DNA of 6,104 bases from Candidatus Zixiibacteriota bacterium. Its GTDB lineage: Bacteria > Zixibacteria > MSB-5A5 > GN15 > FEB-12. The stretch lies in assembly GCA_030619345.1 (NCBI GenBank), contig JAUXBO010000159.1, positions 1-6,104 on the forward strand. Reading direction: 5' to 3'. Shown here piece after piece: positions 1 to 4,884 of the stretch. Below the pieces are notes generated by a model that was not told the origin of the DNA, did no database searches, and saw only the letters and a program-made list of their open reading frames with translations. The position numbers were made by a program, and so were the translations under genes. Position 1 is the stretch's first letter. Each line of letters starts with the position of its first letter.

Positions 1-63
1 TATTGGGTGGTCGAAGAGGATAATGGTGAGGTGCAGATGGGGAAGCTGGCGGTGATATTGTAG
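1..63 (+). CDS. C-terminal end of an unidentified upstream gene (partial)
   Basis: Frame 1 is open from the first base to a TAG at 61-63 and gives 20 residues ending in GKLAVIL. The other two forward frames hit stops inside the same stretch. The residues (YWVVEEDNGE, then VQMGKLAVIL) look like ordinary soluble protein sequence, with acidic residues and no low complexity. The palindrome-rich noncoding DNA begins soon after the stop, which fits a gene end. Twenty codons are too few to name a family, and an open frame of this length can occur by chance. No terminator with a T-tract follows directly; the nearest hairpin is at 103-119. Confidence 0.4.
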   Translation, partial: YWVVEEDNGEVQMGKLAVIL

Positions 64-102
64 GCCGTCCAACATCGACGATTGACGTCAGTGAATTATA
101 AA

Positions 103-119
103 CCCACTTGTTAGGTGGG
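103..119. repeat. Short inverted repeat (AACCCAC ... GGTGGG family), copy 1
   Basis: CCCAC at 103-107 pairs with GTGGG at 115-119 around a seven-base loop. The left flank AACCCAC and the right flank GGTGGGGTAC closely match those of the hairpin at 497-514 (AACCCAC and GGTGGGCTAC), so both look like copies of one repeat family, this one more diverged. No T-tract follows, so it is not a good terminator for the gene ending at 63. Confidence 0.5.
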
Positions 120-133
120 GTACAAGAACAAAT

Positions 134-158
134 CCGGGCCAAAGTAAGTTTGACCCGG
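134..158. repeat. Imperfect inverted repeat
   Basis: CCGGGCCAAA at 134-143 faces TTTGACCCGG at 149-158. Nine of ten positions pair, with one C/A mismatch, around the five-base loop GTAAG. There is no T-run on either side, so I read it as an intergenic palindrome and not a terminator. Confidence 0.5.
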
Positions 159-193
159 GCACCCGTCATCAAGGCACCGCACTTCTGTTTCAA

Positions 194-265
194 GTCATGC
201 TGAGCCTGTCGAAGCATAGTTGCTTTATCCAAAGTAATCACCCATTCGACTCCGCTCAGGGTGAC
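194..265. repeat. REP-like pair of inverted palindromic units
   Basis: Two palindromic units face each other. The left unit (194-217) contains ATGCT at 197-201 and AGCAT at 213-217, with GAGCCTGTCGA between them. The right unit (238-264) has TCACCC at 238-243 pairing with GGGTGA at 259-264. Read in opposite orientation the two units resemble each other: both have GTCA, two differing bases, CTGAGC, a short variable part, then GTCGAA. The pair can therefore fold as two small hairpins or as one large imperfect one, like bacterial REP/BIME elements. I recall very similar intergenic units in several environmental bacterial genomes, but cannot verify that here. Confidence 0.65.
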
Positions 266-320
266 TTAGGACGATAGGTTACAGCCAGATTGATTAGTAA
301 CTGCCTACCTCATCAAGTCT

Positions 321-338
321 TTCCAGCGTAGGCTGGAA
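321..338. repeat. Perfect 7-bp hairpin repeat
   Basis: TTCCAGC at 321-327 pairs perfectly with GCTGGAA at 332-338 around the loop GTAG. The sequence, followed by TCC, resembles a broad class of short intergenic palindromes of the form TTCC...GGAATCC. It stands 16 bases after a run of ordinary sequence and has no T-tract. Confidence 0.5.
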
Positions 339-404
339 TCCAAGGATGTCGAGTTTCTTGTCCGCCGATGACGGACCGCGGAATGCCGACCTACAATTTT
401 TGTG

Positions 405-430
405 GTTGGCAGACGTCCCCGTCTGCCAAC
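405..430. repeat. Perfect 11-bp hairpin repeat
   Basis: GTTGGCAGACG at 405-415 pairs perfectly with CGTCTGCCAAC at 420-430, leaving the four-base loop TCCC. This is the strongest hairpin of the intergenic region. No T-tract follows on either strand, which argues against a terminator and for a mobile-type or structural palindromic repeat. Confidence 0.65.
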
Positions 431-496
431 AAGTCAATCAGGGTCTTAAATTCACAAACAACAGCGATATTGAGGGATATTTGGCAATCGACAAAA

Positions 497-514
497 CCCA
501 CCATAAATGGTGGG
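497..514. repeat. Short inverted repeat (AACCCAC ... GGTGGG family), copy 2
   Basis: CCCACCA at 497-503 pairs perfectly with TGGTGGG at 508-514 around TAAA. Flanks match those of the hairpin at 103-119, so this is probably a better preserved copy of the same family. Confidence 0.55.
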
Positions 515-582
515 CTACCAGAGTTTTTTATCCCAACATCAAAGATGGGCCGCCAAGCCCCCCACAAGTTTTTCAACAATGC

Positions 583-591
583 TGTGGATAA
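583..591 (-). promoter_or_regulatory. Perfect DnaA box
   Basis: TGTGGATAA on the plus strand is the exact complement of the classical DnaA box TTATCCACA. Four bases upstream lies a weaker, oppositely oriented 7-of-9 match, TTTTCAACA at 570-578. An 8-of-9 match, TTATCCAAA, is at 225-233. In E. coli DnaA also regulates the ribonucleotide reductase operon, so a role in nrdJ control is conceivable, but the site is about 260 bp upstream of the likely promoter. A single perfect nonamer can arise by chance in a window this size. Confidence 0.35.
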
Positions 592-837
592 GCGGTGGAT
601 TGATGTTGGTATCGCTATAACTCGTTTATAATTCATTCTTTAGGTATGCAAAGAAAATGTATGAAGATTCTTGAAAAGGGCTCAAAGAAAAGTACACGTC
701 TATCTCATTGGATTACAATCGTTTTCATCTGGTAAGTTTTCACTTTTTGGCGATGTTCCGCATCGGGCGTTAAAGAGAGAGGGCTCCCTGTTAGTTACAT
801 TCTTGACATTCAATAGAATACAGAAAAAGGTAGTAAA

Positions 838-853
838 ACACAATTTTTAGTGT
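838..853. promoter_or_regulatory. NrdR box 1 (distal)
   Basis: ACACAATTTTTAGTGT matches the NrdR consensus acaCwAtATaTwGtgt at 14 of 16 positions, including the flanking ACAC and GTGT half-sites. NrdR is the (d)ATP-sensing zinc-ribbon/ATP-cone repressor of ribonucleotide reductase genes. Its start is 31 bp from that of box 2, the usual three-helical-turn spacing for paired NrdR sites. Confidence 0.85.
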
Positions 854-880
854 TGAGCAGATACTAAACCACAATATATT
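853..880 (+). promoter_or_regulatory. Probable nrdJ promoter embedded in the NrdR operator
   Basis: TTGAGC at 853-858 (-35, four of six consensus) and TATATT at 875-880 (-10, five of six) are separated by 16 bp. The -35 touches NrdR box 1 and the -10 lies inside box 2, the arrangement expected for a repressed nrd promoter. Transcription would begin near 886-888, giving a leader of about 150 nt. An exact TTGACA at 803-808 has no acceptable -10 at 15-19 bp and was not chosen. Confidence 0.55.
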
Positions 881-884
881 GTAC
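869..884. promoter_or_regulatory. NrdR box 2 (proximal)
   Basis: CCACAATATATTGTAC contains the perfect 12-bp palindrome ACAATATATTGT (871-882) and fits the NrdR core CwAtATaTwG exactly. The outer bases deviate from ACAC...GTGT. It pairs with box 1 at 31-bp centre-to-centre spacing and overlaps the proposed -10 element, so binding would block RNA polymerase. Confidence 0.9.
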
Positions 885-887
885 CAC

Positions 888-1014
888 TTCTCCAAATTAG
901 TACCTGCAGAGGATACTCCACTGTTCTGCTTATTTGGGGAGAAATCTGGAAAATTGATCGCTACCAGCCTCAGGGAATCAGAGTGCGGGATGCTCTGGGA
1001 GAGATCGGAGGCTG
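888..1014 (+). promoter_or_regulatory. Structured 5' leader of nrdJ (two stem-loops)
   Basis: Two stems can form between the promoter and the ribosome binding site. Stem A pairs TTCTCCAAAT (888-897) with 932-943, ten pairs with a two-base GG bulge, and encloses a smaller GCAGA/TCTGC stem (906-910 with 925-929). Stem B pairs CAGCCTC (965-971) with GAGGCTG (1008-1014), seven pairs, and encloses CAGAG/CTCTG (979-983 with 993-997). Stem B is followed directly by TTTTAT (1015-1020), so it could act as a weak terminator or attenuator 13 bases before the Shine-Dalgarno sequence. The leader lacks the ordered core of a cobalamin riboswitch. A regulatory function is inference; the complementarity is visible. 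Confidence 0.45.
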
Positions 1015-1026
1015 TTTTATAGATTT

Positions 1027-1032
1027 AGGAGG
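1027..1032 (+). promoter_or_regulatory. Ribosome binding site of nrdJ
   Basis: AGGAGG ends six bases before the TTG codon at 1039-1041. This strong Shine-Dalgarno sequence decides the start in favour of TTG, since no ATG lies nearby in frame. Confidence 0.9.
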
Positions 1033-1038
1033 ATAATC

Positions 1039-4000
1039 TTGAAAATCAAGCGTCATTTTACTCGCGAGGGCGAATCTGCATACAGTAGAATAAGTTTTAT
1101 CAAACGATCATCGGAGATCAAGAATCCCGATGGGTCGATTGTGTTTAAGAATGATAATATTGAGGCGCCGGAGAGGTGGTCGCAGATGGCTATCGATATT
1201 ATGGCGCAAAAGTATTTTCGCAAGGCCGGTGTTCCGCAAAGGGACAGCGAAGGCGAGATCATCCGCGACGCTGAAGGCAACCCGATCACCGGTGCGGAAT
1301 CCGATGCTCGTCAGGTATTCCACCGGATGGCCGGATGCTGGCGTCACTGGGGAGAAAAGCACGGCTACTTTAATTCGGAAAAAGATGCCGAGGTCTTTTA
1401 CGATGAAATGCGGTACATGCTGGCCGATCAGATCGCGGCGCCCAATTCACCGCAGTGGTTTAACACCGGGCTCAATTTTGCCTACAACATTACTGGACCA
1501 GCTAACGGACATTACTATGTCGATCCCAAGACTCACGAACTGACTGAGTCTGCTAACGCCTATTCGCATCCTCAGCCGCACGCCTGTTTTATACAGTCGG
1601 TATCCGATGACCTGGTCAACGACGGTGGCATTATGGATCTTTGGGTGCGCGAGGCGCGCTTGTTCAAATATGGATCCGGTACCGGATCGAATTTCTCGAA
1701 TGTTCGCGGCAGCGGTGAAGGACTTTCCGGTGGTGGGAATTCTTCGGGACTTATGTCGTTTCTTCGTATCGGTGATCGTGCCGCCGGCGCGATCAAGTCT
1801 GGTGGTACAACTCGCCGTGCAGCCAAGATGGTTTGTCTTGATCTTGATCATCCTGATATCGAGCAGTTTATAGCCTGGAAGGTGGTCGAAGAACAGAAAG
1901 TGGCAGCTCTTGTTGCCGGGTCGCAGATCATCCGAGTGCAGCTCAAGGAGATTTTTGCCGCTACCCATGTTGCCGGAAGTAATGGTGATTCGACTTACGA
2001 TGTTAATCCGGCCAGTAATGCGGGACTTAAGAAAGCGATCTCAAGAGCACGCAAACTGAGTATTCCGCAGGCATACATACAGAAGATATTGGAACTTGCG
2101 GCCCAGGGAATTCATGAGATTGAGTTCGTTGATCTGGACACAAATTGGGAGGGTGAGGCCTACCTGTCGGTTTCGGGTCAGAATTCCAATAATTCCGTGA
2201 GAATCCCAAATCGGTTTTTTGAATGCCTGACAGAAGATGGTGAATGGGAATTGATTCGCCGTACTGACGGTGTCGTTTCCAAAACGATTCCGGCGGTAGA
2301 TCTCTGGAATAAGATATGTCATTCGGCCTGGGCTTGCGCCGATCCCGGTGTACAATTCGATACTACTATTAATGAATGGCACACTTGTCCGGAAGACGGG
2401 CGTATCAACGCTTCCAATCCCTGTTCGGAATATATGTTCCTTGACGACACGGCTTGCAACCTGGCCTCTATCAATCTGGTGAAGTTCCATCGTGAAGATG
2501 GCAGCTTTGACATTGAGGGCTACCGGCATGCTATCCGCCTGTGGACGATTGTTCTGGAGATATCGGTGCTCATGGCCTCATATCCGTCCAAGCCGATTGC
2601 GCAGCGCAGCTTTGAATATCGCACGCTTGGTTTGGGTTTTGCGAATGCGGGAACACTGCTGATGCGGATGGGCATTCCTTATGACTCGCCCGAGGCTTTC
2701 GCTTGGTGTGGCGCTCTGTCCTCTATCATGACGGGGCAGGCATACATTACTTCGGCAGAAATGTCCAAGCGACAGGGACCTTTCCCGGCTTTTTACCGCA
2801 ATCGCGAGCATATGCTTCGCGTGTTGAGGAATCACAAACGAGCAGCATACAATGTCGAAAAAACAGAATACGAAAACCTGACCATGAAGCCGACCGGCAT
2901 CAATGCTGCCTACGTGCCGGAAGAGATTGTAATGTCGGCGCGCAAGGTCTGGGATGACGCGCTGGAACTGGGGGAAGTGCATGGTTTTCGCAACGCTCAG
3001 GTAAGTGTGATTGCACCGACTGGAACTATCGGTCTGGTTATGGATTGTGATACGACCGGAATCGAGCCGGACTTTGCGCTGGTTAAGTTCAAGAAACTGG
3101 CTGGCGGCGGGTATTTTAAGATTATCAATAATTCGGTACCGGTGGCGCTGACTCGTCTGGGATACGACGATGATCAGATTCGGGATATTATTCTCTATGC
3201 CACGGGACACAAAACGCTCAAGGGTGCTCCGTTTATCAATCATGAATCTCTGAAGGCCAAAGGATTCTCGCAGACAGAACTGGACAATGTTGAAGAGACG
3301 CTTGAGAATGTATTTGACATTGGGTTTGCCTTCAACAAATTCACCTTGGGCGAAGAATTCCTGACCGATACACTCGGGCTCGACAATGACGTGATAAACA
3401 GTTTCCGTTTTAACCTGCTCAAGGAACTCGGTTTTACGAAAGAGCAGATTGAAGCGACCAACGAATATTGCTGTGGTACGATGACTCTTGAGGGAGCGCC
3501 TCAACTGACTGAGAAGCATCTTCCGATTTTCGATTGCGCCAATCGGTGTGGTCGCAAGGGTGAGAGGTTCATCAAGGCTGAAGCCCATATCAGAATGATG
3601 GCCTCGGCCCAGTCGTTTATTTCGGGTGCGATATCAAAAACAATTAATATGCCCGCCGAAGCGACCATTGATGATGTCAAGAAAACATACCGCCTGGCGT
3701 GGGAAACGATGACTAAAGCGATTGCGCTATACCGCGACGGATCAAAACTGAGCCAGCCATTGAATTCGATGCTTCTTGACGATGACGATGAAGAAGAGCC
3801 AATATCTGTGAGTGCGGCGGCTGAGAAGATGGCTGAAACAGTAATATATCGTTACTTGGCCAAACGTCGCAAGATGCCCAACCGCCGTGGCGGCTACACT
3901 CAGAAATCGACGGTCGGTGGACACAAGCTCTATCTTCGGACCGGAGAGTATGCCGATGGTACCCTTGGTGAGATTTTCCTCGACATGCACCGCGAAGGCG

Positions 4001-4710
4001 CAGCTTTTAGATCATTGATGAACTCGTTTGCGATCGCCGTTTCGCTCGGTCTGCAGCATGGAGTTCCGCTTGAAGAATTTGTTGAGGCCTTTTTATTCAG
4101 CAGGTTTGAGCCGAACGGTATGGTTCAGGGGAATCGATCCATTCGCATGGCAACCTCAATTATCGATTATATTTTCCGCGAACTGGCGATAACTTATCTG
4201 GGCCGCACGGACTTGGCCCACGTTTCCGAAGAGGACCTAAGGGGAGACACTCTGGGTGATCCGAGTGGTGAACCGGCGGAGTTTGAAGAGGAAGAAATCG
4301 CCACGACACAGGTAACAGGTCAGATAAGTACAGGCAGTCGCCTTAAGGGAGATATCCGTACGTCGCATCTCAACCCGGCCTTATCGACGAAGTCGGGAAA
4401 CGGCAATAACGATATTAAAGGTGGTAACGGAAACGGCCAAATTGCAGGAGGCAATGGACATGGTGAGTCGCTGGAGAATTCGATTGCACGCCAGACGAAT
4501 GGCGGCGAAACGTCGGTGCATGAGTATGCCGCCACGGCGACGGTTACAAGTGCAGACGAAGCTGAACACCGTTTTCGATCAGAAATTCGAGAAGCAAGAC
4601 TAAAGGGTTATGAAGGCGATATGTGCTATGAATGCGGACAATTTACGATGGTCCGCAATGGCACTTGCTTAAAGTGTATGACCTGTGGAGCTACTTCGGG
4701 CTGCAGTTAA
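1039..4710 (+). CDS. nrdJ: Adenosylcobalamin-dependent (class II) ribonucleotide reductase
   Basis: This cytoplasmic enzyme reduces ribonucleotides to deoxyribonucleotides, using adenosylcobalamin to generate the thiyl radical; it needs no oxygen. The protein has 1223 residues. The start is TTG, supported by the AGGAGG at 1027 and by the family-typical N-terminus (KIKRHFTREG). Visible catalytic residues are C183 (HACFIQS) and C473 (TACNLAS), the redox pair, and C462 in NPCSEY with N460 and E464, the thiyl-radical centre. The C462-C473 spacing of 11 equals that of C408-C419 in the Lactobacillus leichmannii enzyme. APTGT at 659-663 is the phosphate-binding loop. C811-C812, C833 and C837 are further cysteines. 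A TSCPD-type domain spans about 948-1060. An acidic, then Gly/Asn-rich linker (about 1065-1190) leads to a cysteine-rich tail: C1196, C1199, C1210, C1213, C1216, C1222. The frame is intact, with no intein. Paired NrdR boxes lie upstream and a terminator follows, indicating a single-gene unit. Confidence 0.97.
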   Translation: MKIKRHFTREGESAYSRISFIKRSSEIKNPDGSIVFKNDNIEAPERWSQMAIDIMAQKYFRKAGVPQRDSEGEIIRDAEGNPITGAESDARQVFHRMAGCWRHWGEKHGYFNSEKDAEVFYDEMRYMLADQIAAPNSPQWFNTGLNFAYNITGPANGHYYVDPKTHELTESANAYSHPQPHACFIQSVSDDLVNDGGIMDLWVREARLFKYGSGTGSNFSNVRGSGEGLSGGGNSSGLMSFLRIGDRAAGAIKSGGTTRRAAKMVCLDLDHPDIEQFIAWKVVEEQKVAALVAGSQIIRVQLKEIFAATHVAGSNGDSTYDVNPASNAGLKKAISRARKLSIPQAYIQKILELAAQGIHEIEFVDLDTNWEGEAYLSVSGQNSNNSVRIPNRFFECLTEDGEWELIRRTDGVVSKTIPAVDLWNKICHSAWACADPGVQFDTTINEWHTCPEDGRINASNPCSEYMFLDDTACNLASINLVKFHREDGSFDIEGYRHAIRLWTIVLEISVLMASYPSKPIAQRSFEYRTLGLGFANAGTLLMRMGIPYDSPEAFAWCGALSSIMTGQAYITSAEMSKRQGPFPAFYRNREHMLRVLRNHKRAAYNVEKTEYENLTMKPTGINAAYVPEEIVMSARKVWDDALELGEVHGFRNAQVSVIAPTGTIGLVMDCDTTGIEPDFALVKFKKLAGGGYFKIINNSVPVALTRLGYDDDQIRDIILYATGHKTLKGAPFINHESLKAKGFSQTELDNVEETLENVFDIGFAFNKFTLGEEFLTDTLGLDNDVINSFRFNLLKELGFTKEQIEATNEYCCGTMTLEGAPQLTEKHLPIFDCANRCGRKGERFIKAEAHIRMMASAQSFISGAISKTINMPAEATIDDVKKTYRLAWETMTKAIALYRDGSKLSQPLNSMLLDDDDEEEPISVSAAAEKMAETVIYRYLAKRRKMPNRRGGYTQKSTVGGHKLYLRTGEYADGTLGEIFLDMHREGAAFRSLMNSFAIAVSLGLQHGVPLEEFVEAFLFSRFEPNGMVQGNRSIRMATSIIDYIFRELAITYLGRTDLAHVSEEDLRGDTLGDPSGEPAEFEEEEIATTQVTGQISTGSRLKGDIRTSHLNPALSTKSGNGNNDIKGGNGNGQIAGGNGHGESLENSIARQTNGGETSVHEYAATATVTSADEAEHRFRSEIREARLKGYEGDMCYECGQFTMVRNGTCLKCMTCGATSGCS

Positions 4711-4743
4711 TATCCAAATACACCCAATCGCATTTATATGCAT

Positions 4744-4778
4744 AAAAGGGCTCGAGCATCTCGCTCGGGCTCTTTTTT
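4744..4778 (+). terminator. Rho-independent terminator of nrdJ
   Basis: A ten-pair stem (4748-4757 with 4763-4772, two G-U pairs) closes over the five-base loop ATCTC and is followed by six Ts (4773-4778). AAAA at 4744-4747 can extend the stem against the T-run. It lies 34 bases after the nrdJ stop. The A-run on the left flank means it may also work weakly from the opposite strand, though no gene there needs it. Confidence 0.92.
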
Positions 4779-4808
4779 CAGTGCACATACTCGATTTGTA
4801 GCTATCTT

Positions 4809-4840
4809 GGAGTATACTCCGAAAGGAGCTTGCTCCGAAA
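4809..4840. repeat. Two tandem 16-bp units with alternating GGAG/CTCC
   Basis: The units are GGAGTATACTCCGAAA (4809-4824) and GGAGCTTGCTCCGAAA (4825-4840), identical at 13 of 16 positions. GGAG and CTCC alternate with exactly four bases between them. As RNA the second GGAG can pair backwards with CTCC 4817-4820 over a GAAA loop, or forwards with CTCC 4833-4836 over a CUUG loop; both are known extra-stable tetraloop types. The first unit contains the 12-bp palindrome GGAGTATACTCC, whose TATACT (4813-4818) resembles a -10 element, though no good -35 is present. The block lies 45 bp before the ATG of the next gene. Confidence 0.6.
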
Positions 4841-4884
4841 GATGAAACTCGGTGACAGATAAAAATAATACAAAGCCACACCCT

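Larger units (their letters stand above)
64..837. other. Long noncoding region with clustered palindromic repeats
   Basis: This stretch has no convincing gene. The longest open frames are about 80 codons; they cross the palindromes, lack ribosome binding sites and overlap one another on both strands. The left two thirds (about 100-520) hold six separate short inverted repeats, listed individually. A perfect DnaA box lies at 583-591. From about 600 to 837 the DNA turns AT-rich and I see no structure I can defend apart from a weak five-pair hairpin at 751-765 and isolated promoter-like hexamers (TATAAT at 627-632, TTGACA at 803-808) without good partners. No tRNA, rRNA or CRISPR pattern was seen. 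Confidence 0.7.

Noticed and set aside
346..636. Overlapping frames of about 80 codons on both strands
   Set aside because: They run through the hairpins at 405-430 and 497-514, overlap each other and lack Shine-Dalgarno sequences; the peptides look like translated repeats.
646..735. 29-codon frame (MQRKCMKILEKG...) with a basic start and hydrophobic end
   Set aside because: It resembles a small membrane peptide, but no ribosome binding site is present and the TATAAT at 627-632 has no convincing -35. Nothing else supports expression.
751..765. CGATG/CATCG hairpin
   Set aside because: Only five pairs, with no T-tract on either strand and no nearby gene end; probably chance.
803..808. Perfect -35 hexamer TTGACA
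   Set aside because: At 15-19 bp downstream the candidate -10 sequences are poor (such as AAAGGT or AAGGTA). The pair at 853-880 fits better and sits in the NrdR operator.
886..1038. Cobalamin riboswitch in the nrdJ leader
   Set aside because: CCACTGT at 918-924 and GGGAATCAG at 973-981 recall pieces of the cobalamin core, but they are in the wrong order and the adjoining conserved helices are missing.
1447..1968. 173-codon open frame on the minus strand
   Set aside because: Also antisense to the conserved core of nrdJ, with no binding site or family signature.
2578..3588. 336-codon open frame on the minus strand
   Set aside because: It lies entirely inside nrdJ, whose plus-strand frame carries the conserved catalytic motifs. 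The antisense translation shows no recognisable domain, and long antisense frames are a common by-product of codon bias.
1039..4710. Possible intein or inserted domain, considered because 1223 residues is long for a reductase
   Set aside because: The catalytic motifs keep family-like spacing and no intein splice motifs are visible. The extra length is explained by the TSCPD-like domain, the linker and the cysteine tail of the long class II type.
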